Below are positions 1 to 5,868 of a stretch of 7,161 nucleotides of DNA, one piece after another. The DNA is taken from assembly GCA_016929735.1 (NCBI GenBank), contig JAFGID010000008.1, positions 1 to 7,161 on the forward strand, read 5' to 3'. This stretch comes from Ignavibacteriales bacterium. Lineage in GTDB: Bacteria; Bacteroidota; Ignavibacteria; Ignavibacteriales; Melioribacteraceae. The position numbers and the translations under genes were made by a program. The notes under the pieces are model-generated. The model ran no database searches and had not been told where the DNA came from. It saw nothing but the letters and a program-made list of their open reading frames with translations. Within the stretch, counting starts at the first letter, position 1. Each line of letters begins with the position of its first letter.

Positions 1-492
1 ATGTTACAAGAAACAAAAGAAAATAATCGCTCGATTATAGTTGCTCTATGGGATGCTGAAGAAAAAGGACTGCTCGGTTCAACTTATTTTGTTAGTGCAG
101 TTGATTATCTAAATAATATCACTGCAAAGATTAATCTTGATATGGTCGGCAGAGGTAGTTCAGACACTCTTTATGTTTTAGGAAGTGATAGAGCAAGTTC
201 AGAATTCCATAATCTGATAAAATCTGTTAATGATGAAACAGTAAAATTCTATTTGATTTATTCACTCAACAATCCAAATAATAGTTTTTATAATGCAAGT
301 GACCACGCACCATTTGCTCATAAAAAAATACCTGTTGTTTTCTTTAATGATTATATGTTGAGTGATTTACACAAGCCAAGCGATGATTTCGATAAAATAA
401 ACTATGAAAAAATCTGCAAGACCAGTTTACTTTCATATTATCTTGCACTTGAAATAGCAAATAGAGAAAATAAGTTCGTAATCGACAAATAA
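1..492 (+). CDS. M28-family zinc aminopeptidase, C-terminal part (5' end outside window)
   Basis: This is the C-terminal part of a metallopeptidase of family M28, which removes N-terminal residues using two zinc ions and is usually exported. Visible signatures, in residues of this fragment, are DAEEKGLLGS at 18-27 (E20 the expected general base, E21 a zinc ligand), NLDMVGR at 45-51 (D47 a zinc ligand), SDHAPF at 100-105, and LHKPSD at 123-128 (H124 the last zinc ligand). The family's first ligands, an upstream His and a bridging Asp, are absent, and the fragment is far shorter than a complete M28 domain. The ATG at base 1 is therefore probably an internal methionine, and the gene starts before the window. 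The stop is TAA at 490-492, followed after 19 nt by a MITE-like element. Family assignment is strong; substrate and signal peptide cannot be judged from this piece. Confidence 0.88.
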   Translation: MLQETKENNRSIIVALWDAEEKGLLGSTYFVSAVDYLNNITAKINLDMVGRGSSDTLYVLGSDRASSEFHNLIKSVNDETVKFYLIYSLNNPNNSFYNASDHAPFAHKKIPVVFFNDYMLSDLHKPSDDFDKINYEKICKTSLLSYYLALEIANRENKFVIDK

Positions 493-511
493 TCAAAAAA
501 TATGAATTATT

Positions 512-651
512 GGGGCTGTCTCAAAAGGGTAATTTATAGCAAAAAAGAAGTAAAAGAAAATTTTTAATTTATTGTATAACAACAAGTTAATGGATTCCTC
601 CCGATTTTATCGGGATGGGAATGACATTTTTATCACTTTTGAGACAACCCC
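512..651. mobile_element. MITE-like element with 18-bp terminal inverted repeats
   Basis: The left end (512-529, beginning GGGGCTGTCTCAAAAG) and the reverse complement of the right end (634-651, beginning GGGGTTGTCTCAAAAG) agree at 16 of 18 positions. They bound 140 bp with no open reading frame, the usual build of a miniature inverted-repeat element mobilised in trans by an IS transposase. Ends of the GGGGCTGTCTCAAAA type are, from memory, common on DDE-type IS elements such as IS1182-like ones; I cannot confirm the family here. Near its right end the element carries a compact hairpin (599-605 pairing with 609-615, 3-nt loop). I see no clean target-site duplication at the boundaries. It lies between the peptidase stop and the promoter of the next gene. 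Confidence 0.6.
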
Positions 652-673
652 TTTTATTTTTACAAAATAAAAG
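651..673. repeat. AT-rich perfect hairpin abutting the MITE-like element
   Basis: CTTTTATTTT (651-660) and AAAATAAAAG (664-673) form a perfect 10-bp stem with a 3-nt loop, starting at the last base of the MITE-like element. A stem with so little G+C is weak as RNA and is not a convincing terminator. It could be part of the insertion site or chance in AT-rich sequence. Confidence 0.35.
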
Positions 674-733
674 AATTATTTAATATCTTCATATCTAAAC
701 TCATTTCTGTTTTCAAATCAGACTCATTTTCCT

Positions 734-741
734 TATATTTG
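734..741 (+). promoter_or_regulatory. Candidate Bacteroidota-type -7 promoter box
   Basis: TATATTTG matches the TAnnTTTG -7 consensus of Bacteroidota promoters exactly. It lies 37 nt before the ATG of the iron-sulfur oxidoreductase gene, leaving a 5' leader of about 30 nt. The expected upstream TTTG box is not clear (TTTC at 711-714 is the nearest match). A weak ribosome binding site, AGGA at 770-773, sits 5 nt before the ATG. Confidence 0.45.
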
Positions 742-778
742 CAACCAAAAAATATTTACAAAATTCAGTAGGAATTTT

Positions 779-2776
779 ATGGAAACCAAAAATATAATTT
801 TCATTTTTGTATTTATTGTTGCTTTTGTAATTCTGATTTTTAGGTTACAAAAGTTTGGTAGACATCTATCAATTGGACAAAAAGAAGACAGAGGTGGCAA
901 GGTCGGAGAAAGGATAAAAAATGTTCTGAAGATTGCTTTTCTACAATCCAAACTTTTTAGATATCCACTTGCAGGTGTAATTCATTTTTTCATTTTCTGG
1001 GGATTCGTTGTATTTCTTTTAGCCGTTCTGGAAGCGATAATTCAAGGTTTCTATTCCAAATTTTCATTTGAATTTTTAGGTCCTATCTATAAAATAATAA
1101 CACTTATTCAAGATATATTTCTTGTTTTGGTTTTTATCGCTATTCTCGTAGCATTATTCAGAAGATTTATTTTAAAAGTTGAAAGATTAAAAGTTGACAC
1201 AAAAGGAAAAATTGATGCAACTATAATTTTAACTTTGATCTTGCTTGTTGTAATAACAATGCTTGGAATAAATGTGTCAATTTTAAAAACAACAAATTTT
1301 TCTTATCTACCAAATGAATTCAAACCAATTTCGATGTTTGTTGCCGAAACATTTTTCAAAAATTCAAATACCGATTTATCAGGTATGATTGAACTATTCT
1401 GGTGGGCTCACATAATTGTAATATTTTTCTTTATGAACTATCTCCCCTACTCAAAGCATTTTCATGTTTATTCATCAATTCCAAATGTATATTTAGGAAA
1501 AGTTGGTGAACATAAATATGCACTAAAAAAGTTAAATCTGGAAGATGAGAATGCAGAACAATTCGGTGTCCTCGATGTTGAACATCTTACTTGGAAGCAA
1601 ATTCTTGATGGATATGCTTGTACTGAATGTGGTCGTTGTTCTGAGAAATGTCCTGCAAATACAACAGGTAAAAAACTTTCTCCAAAAGAAATAATGCGCA
1701 ATATAAGAAAACGTAATCACGAGAAAGCACCTTTAATTTTGAAAAAAGATGAGAAACAAAAAGATATTTTAGATAAAACTCTACTTCACAATTATATCAC
1801 TGATGAAGAAATCTGGGCTTGCACTACTTGTAATGCCTGTGTAATAGAATGCCCTGTAATGAATGAACACGTTGATGCAATAGTTGATATGCGTCGTAAT
1901 TTGGTTTTGATGGAATCAAATTTTCCTACAGAATTAAATTCTATTTTTAAAAATCTTGAAACAAATTTTTCACCTTGGGCTTTTAATTCACAAGATAGAG
2001 CAAATTGGACTGAAGGAATGGATATAAAAACTTTTGCTGAAGATTCAAATTGTGAATTACTCTTCTGGGTTGGTTGTGCCGGTTCTTTCGATGCACGTTA
2101 TCAAAAAGTTTCTAAAGCATTTGCAACTATTTTGAAAAAAGCGGGAGTAGATTTTAGAATACTTGGAACTGAAGAAAAATGTAATGGTGATACAGCAAGA
2201 CGGCTCGGTAACGAATATCTTGCACAAATGTTAATTCAGGAAAATGTTGAGACTTTGAACAATTATAAAGTTAAAAAAATCGTAACAGCATGCCCCCATT
2301 GCTTCAATACTTTAAAGCATGACTATCCGTCTTTCGGTGGCAATTTCGAAGTTATGCACCATACAGAGTTAATTCAACAATTAATAAAAGAAAATAAAAT
2401 TAAGATCAAAGATGAAAAAATAAAGCAAAAGATTACATATCACGATTCATGTTATCTTGGAAGATACAACGATATCTATAAACAGCCGCGTGAAATACTA
2501 AATTCAATGAGCGAAAATAAATTATACGAAATGAAAAGAAATAAAGACCATGGTTTCTGTTGTGGTGCTGGCGGTGGCAGAATGTTTTTAGAAGAAACTG
2601 AAGGGACAAGAATTAATAACAACAGAACTAAAGAAGCAATTGATACAGGTTGTTCAACAATTGCAGCTGCATGTCCTTTCTGCATTACGATGTTTGAAGA
2701 TGGATTGAAAGAATACAATAAAGAAGAAGAAATAAAAGTTAAAGATATCGCGGAAATTATTTTAGAAAATACTTAA
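779..2776 (+). CDS. Membrane (Fe-S) oxidoreductase, FadF/EMO type (probable ETF:menaquinone oxidoreductase)
   Basis: This is a fusion of a cytochrome-b-like membrane domain with an HdrD-like iron-sulfur domain. About five membrane segments (near residues 5-21, 62-88, 103-127, 145-168, 203-222) resemble the nitrate reductase gamma fold. H69, H211, H227 and H229 are candidate haem b ligands. Two 4Fe-4S motifs follow: C281, C284, C287, C291 and C348, C351, C354, C358. Next come two cysteine-rich CCG domains. The second is complete (C558, C594-C595, C632, C635). The first has C433, C468, C505 and C508, with Asn469 where the second Cys of the pair would be. Proteins with this layout (FadF/YwjF, EMO) are thought to pass electrons from EtfAB, reduced by acyl-CoA dehydrogenases, to menaquinone. 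No etf genes are in the window, so the partner is inferred. An AGGA ribosome binding site supports the ATG at 779. A heterodisulfide-reductase-like or lactate-oxidation subunit is the main alternative. Confidence 0.85.
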   Translation: METKNIIFIFVFIVAFVILIFRLQKFGRHLSIGQKEDRGGKVGERIKNVLKIAFLQSKLFRYPLAGVIHFFIFWGFVVFLLAVLEAIIQGFYSKFSFEFLGPIYKIITLIQDIFLVLVFIAILVALFRRFILKVERLKVDTKGKIDATIILTLILLVVITMLGINVSILKTTNFSYLPNEFKPISMFVAETFFKNSNTDLSGMIELFWWAHIIVIFFFMNYLPYSKHFHVYSSIPNVYLGKVGEHKYALKKLNLEDENAEQFGVLDVEHLTWKQILDGYACTECGRCSEKCPANTTGKKLSPKEIMRNIRKRNHEKAPLILKKDEKQKDILDKTLLHNYITDEEIWACTTCNACVIECPVMNEHVDAIVDMRRNLVLMESNFPTELNSIFKNLETNFSPWAFNSQDRANWTEGMDIKTFAEDSNCELLFWVGCAGSFDARYQKVSKAFATILKKAGVDFRILGTEEKCNGDTARRLGNEYLAQMLIQENVETLNNYKVKKIVTACPHCFNTLKHDYPSFGGNFEVMHHTELIQQLIKENKIKIKDEKIKQKITYHDSCYLGRYNDIYKQPREILNSMSENKLYEMKRNKDHGFCCGAGGGRMFLEETEGTRINNNRTKEAIDTGCSTIAAACPFCITMFEDGLKEYNKEEEIKVKDIAEIILENT

Positions 2777-2786
2777 AACACTAAAG

Positions 2787-2828
2787 CCACTAAGAATTTT
2801 CAGTAAGTACACTTAATAAACTTAGTGG
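2787..2828. repeat. Short inverted repeat (CCACTAAG/CTTAGTGG) before capA-like gene
   Basis: CCACTAAG at 2787-2794 and CTTAGTGG at 2821-2828 are perfect 8-bp inverted copies separated by 26 nt, filling the gap between the oxidoreductase stop and the CapA-like start. The right arm runs on as GGTGAAAAGGAG into the ribosome binding site. CTTAGTGGTGAAA-like tracts are, from memory, a recurrent intergenic repeat in many bacterial genomes. The stem is too weak and lacks the T-run needed for a terminator, so transcription probably continues through. Confidence 0.5.
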
Positions 2829-2832
2829 TGAA

Positions 2833-2838
2833 AAGGAG
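2833..2838 (+). promoter_or_regulatory. Ribosome binding site deciding the capA-like start
   Basis: AAGGAG lies 4 nt before the ATG at 2843. An in-frame GTG at 2825 would give six extra residues (MVKRSN), but it lies upstream of this site and has no ribosome binding site of its own, so the ATG is preferred. Confidence 0.65.
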
Positions 2839-2842
2839 TAAT

Positions 2843-4003
2843 ATGAAACTTTTAAAATTTATTTTACCAATCGTCGCACTTTTTCTATTGTACGTTATTA
2901 TCACTCCAAAGGCAACTATTGGAGAAGAAACCAAAAACTCTGTCCAAGATTCAGTTGTTACTATTTCATTTTGTATGGTCGGTGATTTAATGTGCCACTC
3001 TGTTCAGTTTGAATATGCACAAGTAAAAAAAGACAGTTTTAATTTCAAACCGGTCTACAGATATGTAAAATCTTATATCGAATCAGTTGATTTTGCAATG
3101 GGAAATTTAGAGACAGTACTCGGCGGCGGTAAGAAATTTTCAGGATTTCCCTTTTTCAATTCACCTGATGCTTATCTTGAAGCACTAAAATATTCAGGTT
3201 TTGATTTATTGATGACATCCAATAACCATTGCCTCGACCAGAAAAAAGAAGGTTTGCTTAGAACGATTGATAGATTAAATGAGAAAAAAATTCATTATGT
3301 AGGGACATTCAATTCTCAGCGTGACAGGGATTCAATCAGAATTTACAACATTAAAGGTTTGACATTTGCTGTATTAGCATATACATTCAGCACTAATGGA
3401 ATTCCCCTGCCAAGTGGAGCACCTTATACTGTGAATATGCTTGAAGAAAAATTGTTAGTTTCAGACTTAAAGCGAGCAAAAGAAAAAAATCCTGATATTG
3501 TAATTGTCTATTTCCATTGGGGTGATGAATACCAGCGTTATCCAAATGCTTATCAGAAAAAGTTTATGAAAGTATCGGTTGATAACGGAGCGGATATAAT
3601 TTTAGGTAGTCATCCGCATGTATTACAGCCGGTTGATTTCTATGCAACTAAAAATGCAAATCTTGATACAGGGATAGTTGCTTATTCACTTGGTAATTTT
3701 GTTTCTAACCAAAGAAAAAGATATACGGATTCAGGTACAATATTAAATTTCTCAATTACAAAAGATGTTGCCAAGGATTCAGTTTATCTTTCCGATGTAA
3801 GTTTTATTCCTACTTATGTTTTTAAGGGTAATACTTCAAATGGAAGAGAATATATAATTCTTCCATCTGAGATTGCAACGAAAGATACTTTACCTGAATT
3901 TTTATCCAAAGGTGATAGAACTTATATTAAACAATGTTTTAACGACACGAAAGACATTATTACCGCATATAATAAAAAGATAATATTACAAAGTATAAAG
4001 TAA
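2843..4003 (+). CDS. CapA/PgsA-family metallophosphoesterase-like protein, membrane anchored
   Basis: This 386-residue protein has an N-terminal hydrophobic segment (about 4-20) with a KLLKF start and no lipobox, so it is probably a signal anchor placing the domain outside the membrane. The calcineurin-like CapA domain covers about 40-330. Its metal-site motifs appear in order: GDLM at 47-50, GNLE at 87-90, SNNHCLD at 126-132, FHWGDEY at 224-230, GSHPHVLQ at 255-262 and YSLGNF at 281-286. The family is named for CapA of poly-gamma-glutamate capsule synthesis, but most members stand alone and have no proven substrate. No capB/capC ligase genes are present here, so capsule synthesis should not be assumed. 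The gene lies 66 nt after the oxidoreductase stop with no terminator or evident promoter between, so the two may be cotranscribed. It ends at a strong terminator. The last 50 or so residues are not distinctive. Confidence 0.87.
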   Translation: MKLLKFILPIVALFLLYVIITPKATIGEETKNSVQDSVVTISFCMVGDLMCHSVQFEYAQVKKDSFNFKPVYRYVKSYIESVDFAMGNLETVLGGGKKFSGFPFFNSPDAYLEALKYSGFDLLMTSNNHCLDQKKEGLLRTIDRLNEKKIHYVGTFNSQRDRDSIRIYNIKGLTFAVLAYTFSTNGIPLPSGAPYTVNMLEEKLLVSDLKRAKEKNPDIVIVYFHWGDEYQRYPNAYQKKFMKVSVDNGADIILGSHPHVLQPVDFYATKNANLDTGIVAYSLGNFVSNQRKRYTDSGTILNFSITKDVAKDSVYLSDVSFIPTYVFKGNTSNGREYIILPSEIATKDTLPEFLSKGDRTYIKQCFNDTKDIITAYNKKIILQSIK

Positions 4004-4010
4004 ATTTTTT

Positions 4011-4035
4011 AAGCCCGAGTTTCGGGCTTTTTTTT
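4011..4035 (+). terminator. Rho-independent terminator of the capA-like gene
   Basis: AAGCCCGA (4011-4018) pairs with TCGGGCTT (4022-4029) around a 3-nt loop, and T residues run from 4028 to 4035. It lies 8 nt after the TAA. Read in reverse, the stem is followed by A residues, so it should act on the plus strand only. Confidence 0.92.
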
Positions 4036-4375
4036 AGGTTTATTTATATTTTATTTTAATAAATAAAACTGAAAATGTTAAATAAATAAAATCGAATTTG
4101 ATAAATTATTGTAATATTAATAATAACCAATCCATAAACCAACAAAATAAATACTCCTAAAATCAAAACAGAATACATTATAAGTGAAAGATTTTTAGTA
4201 TGTTTGTTTTAATCCTGACTTGTACCGATTATCCCCATTAAATAATTAAGTTATTACCAAAAATTAAAGCAAGAATATTTACTTAAATTAAATGCAAAGA
4301 ACTAAAAAGTATAAGTCAGGATAGAAAACTTATTATGGAAAGATGTTAGTCCCGATATCGTTGTATTATCAGTAT
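4036..4375. other. Gene-free AT-rich region between facing terminators
   Basis: This stretch of about 340 bp lies between the plus-strand terminator at 4011-4035 and the minus-strand terminator at 4376-4400, so neither flanking transcript should cross it. I find no supported gene. The longest noteworthy frame is a minus-strand 40-codon hydrophobic one (4056-4178) with no ribosome binding site, which T-rich DNA can produce by chance. The only clear structure is the long-range inverted repeat at 4212-4322. Confidence 0.6.
4212..4322. repeat. 14-bp inverted repeat bounding 111 bp (possible MITE remnant or structured RNA)
   Basis: ATCCTGACTTGTAC at 4212-4225 and GTATAAGTCAGGAT at 4309-4322 are inverted copies agreeing at 13 of 14 positions. 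The odd pair is a G-U wobble if transcribed as the plus strand. The 83 bp between are AT-rich and non-coding. Spacing and size suit a small non-autonomous element, but no target duplication is evident. The arms contain CCTGACTT, unusually mixed in base composition for this region, so chance is less likely than for the AT palindromes nearby. Confidence 0.5.
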
Positions 4376-4400
4376 AAAAAAAACCCTGCTGTTGCAGGGT
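4376..4400 (-). terminator. Rho-independent terminator of the DUF4295-like gene
   Basis: On the minus strand ACCCTGC pairs with GCAGGGT around a 4-nt loop (arms at 4394-4400 and 4383-4389), followed by eight U residues (plus-strand A-run 4376-4383). It lies 15 nt past the stop codon of the small gene at 4416-4580, good evidence that this gene is real and transcribed. Confidence 0.9.
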
Positions 4401-4415
4401 CTTGTAAAAAATCGA

Positions 4416-4580
4416 TTATTTAATTGTTTCGACTTGACTGATATCAGATATTTTCTCAATTGATTCTTTAAAGAAATAAGTCCCTTTTTCACTCTTCATA
4501 GTCTTAACAACCTTAACACATATAAAATCTGCTTTCTTTTTTCCTTTAGCTTTATCTGCAAATGTCTGTGTTTTTGCCAT
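4416..4580 (-). CDS. Small basic DUF4295-like protein (possible ribosomal protein bL38)
   Basis: This 54-residue protein begins MAKTQTFADK, has a lysine-rich N-terminal half (AKGKKK at 11-16), and then the core VKVVKTMKSEKGTYFFKES at 22-40. That core resembles DUF4295 proteins, which are about 50 residues, start MAKK, and contain a KVIK.VKSEKTGAYTFKEE-like stretch. From memory, the DUF4295 protein was found as an extra large-subunit protein (bL38) in a Bacteroidota ribosome structure; I cannot verify that here. In Bacteroidota the gene usually follows rpmB-rpmG and precedes ftsY, so its place after ispH is unusual. The gene has AGGAG 6 nt before its ATG and a strong terminator just after its stop, both of which support it as real. 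It begins 61 nt after the ispH stop and may also be read from that operon. Existence is well supported; family membership is by recognition of a short motif. Confidence 0.72.
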   Translation of the reverse strand: MAKTQTFADKAKGKKKADFICVKVVKTMKSEKGTYFFKESIEKISDISQVETIK

Positions 4581-4586
4581 TTATAA

Positions 4587-4591
4587 CTCCT
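4587..4591 (-). promoter_or_regulatory. Ribosome binding site of the DUF4295-like gene
   Basis: On the minus strand AGGAG is placed 6 nt before the ATG (complement of 4578-4580), a near-ideal Shine-Dalgarno site. It fixes the start of this short gene. Confidence 0.75.
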
Positions 4592-4606
4592 AAAATTTAA
4601 TTTACA

Positions 4607-4625
4607 ATTATACAAAATTTTGTAT
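4607..4625 (-). promoter_or_regulatory. Candidate promoter box overlapping a 16-bp palindrome
   Basis: On the minus strand TATAATTG (4605-4612) contains the -10-like TATAAT (4607-4612) and is one base off the TAnnTTTG consensus. It lies about 26 nt before the ATG of the DUF4295-like gene. It overlaps a perfect 16-bp palindrome, ATACAAAATTTTGTAT (4610-4625), shaped like an operator. No good -35 element is seen, and AT-rich DNA gives such matches by chance. Confidence 0.3.
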
Positions 4626-4641
4626 TAAAATAAAAATATTT

Positions 4642-5859
4642 TTAAACAAAATCAGTTAAAACATCATCGAATTCTTTTTTAAAAGGTAAAAATGAAAGTA
4701 TTTTTGAGATCACATTTTCAACTTCTGAATCGGGACATGAAGCTCCACTAGTTAAAATTATTGTCGGTTTACTATCCAAAAGGACAAAATTGTTGGTTAC
4801 TTTTTCAATTTTTTGATGTATATCAAAATGTTTGATTTGATCTTTCGAAAGTATTTTTTCTGCTGAATCAATGAAATAGGTAATAAATTTTTCTTCAAGC
4901 ATTTCAACAAGATGAGTAGTGTTTGAACTATTATACCCACCGACAACAATAGCAATATCTGCATTTTGTGTCAATAAAGCTTCCGTTGCTTTCTGATTAT
5001 TGTTTGTAGCATAACAGAGTGTATCTCTTGTATCAGCAAAATGTTCGTGTAAATTTTCAATACCATATTTTTCTATCATTGCATTTTTCAGTTCATTAGC
5101 AATGGCTTGAGTTTCAGACGATAACATTGTAGTTTGATTTACAACCCCGATCCTATCTAAATCCGTATTGACATCAAATCCCTCAGAATATTTTCCTTCA
5201 AATATTTTATAAAATTCATCTTTTCCAAGTTTGCCTAAAATAATTCTGGATATGATTTTTACTTCATTAATATCGCGCACAACAAATGAAGGTGTGTTAT
5301 TTTTTATTCTTGAAAATGTTGCCTTAGTTTCTTCGTGTTGATGCTTTCCATGTATCATAACTGTAAAATTATCGTCACCAAGTGAAACACCTCTTTTCCA
5401 TACTTTCTGAACAAACGGGCATGTCGTATTATATCTCTGTATATCAATTCCCTTTTCAATGATCTTCTTCTCGATTTCTATACTGGTTCCGAATGCAGGA
5501 ATAATTATGATATCTCCAGAAGTAAGTTCATTCCAAGATATTTTCTGTTGACCATCACTGTCAAATATGAATTGAACATTCTTTTTTAAAAGCTCCTGAT
5601 TGACTAATGGATTATGAATCATTTCAGAAAGTAAAAAGATCCTCTTGGTTGGATTTTCTGTAACCGTTCGATAAGCAATTTCGATTGCGTTTTCAACACC
5701 ATAGCAAAATCCGAAATATCTTGCTAATAAAAAAACAACACTACCAAAATCGAGACGTATAGGATTAAAATCTTTTTTGTTAGTGTTGTTATTTGTGTTT
5801 TTTTTTATCTTAGCAATAAATTCACTTCTATAAGAACTTAATATTTTTGATAACTTCAT
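4642..5859 (-). CDS. ispH: 4-hydroxy-3-methylbut-2-enyl diphosphate reductase, plant/cyanobacterial type
   Basis: IspH (LytB) is the iron-sulfur enzyme that reduces HMBPP to IPP and DMAPP, the last step of the MEP pathway, in the cytoplasm. The three cluster cysteines are C52 (GFCYGV), C147 (TTCPFVQKVW) and C282 (DTLCYATNN). Other active-site motifs are SEMIHNP at 78-84, HGKHQHEET at 170-178 (H175 and E177 matching His124 and Glu126 of the E. coli enzyme), NQTTML at 241-246, YNSSNT at 309-314 and SGAS at 371-374. At 405 residues it is about 90 longer than the E. coli form. PAFGTS at 121-126 replaces the usual SAHGVS, putting Phe123 where His74 sits. Both traits, and the GFDV stretch near 227-230, match the plant/cyanobacterial subgroup. 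It starts 9 nt after the preceding lipoprotein-like gene and has no evident ribosome binding site, suggesting cotranscription and perhaps coupled translation. Confidence 0.93.
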   Translation of the reverse strand: MKLSKILSSYRSEFIAKIKKNTNNNTNKKDFNPIRLDFGSVVFLLARYFGFCYGVENAIEIAYRTVTENPTKRIFLLSEMIHNPLVNQELLKKNVQFIFDSDGQQKISWNELTSGDIIIIPAFGTSIEIEKKIIEKGIDIQRYNTTCPFVQKVWKRGVSLGDDNFTVMIHGKHQHEETKATFSRIKNNTPSFVVRDINEVKIISRIILGKLGKDEFYKIFEGKYSEGFDVNTDLDRIGVVNQTTMLSSETQAIANELKNAMIEKYGIENLHEHFADTRDTLCYATNNNQKATEALLTQNADIAIVVGGYNSSNTTHLVEMLEEKFITYFIDSAEKILSKDQIKHFDIHQKIEKVTNNFVLLDSKPTIILTSGASCPDSEVENVISKILSFLPFKKEFDDVLTDFV

Positions 5860-5868
5860 GAAAACTAT

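Noticed and set aside
1..3. ATG at the first base taken as the true start of the peptidase.
   Set aside because: The M28 fold needs upstream His and Asp zinc ligands that are missing, so the gene must extend beyond the window.
733..951. Minus-strand 72-codon frame opposite the start of the oxidoreductase gene.
   Set aside because: Shadow of a strongly supported gene on the other strand, with no recognisable protein motif and running into its promoter.
1468..1720. Two minus-strand frames of 62 and 77 codons inside the oxidoreductase gene.
   Set aside because: They overlap the first 4Fe-4S motif region, which is clearly coding on the plus strand, and show no domain of their own.
2476..2718. 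Minus-strand 80-codon frame opposite the second CCG domain.
   Set aside because: The conserved cysteine motifs on the plus strand explain this sequence.
2825..2842. GTG start giving six extra N-terminal residues for the CapA-like protein.
   Set aside because: The AAGGAG site lies downstream of this GTG and correctly placed for the ATG at 2843, where a typical signal-anchor N-terminus begins.
2825..4003. Reading the CapA-like gene as part of a poly-gamma-glutamate capsule locus.
   Set aside because: No CapB ligase or CapC gene is nearby; stand-alone CapA-fold proteins are common and have no agreed role.
4056..4178. Minus-strand 40-codon frame coding for an almost wholly hydrophobic peptide (MYSVLILGVFILLVYGL...), which would look like a single-membrane-segment small protein.
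   Set aside because: No ribosome binding site before the ATG, and T-rich sequence yields Phe, Ile and Leu codons by chance. It lies in the gap between facing terminators with no sign of a promoter.
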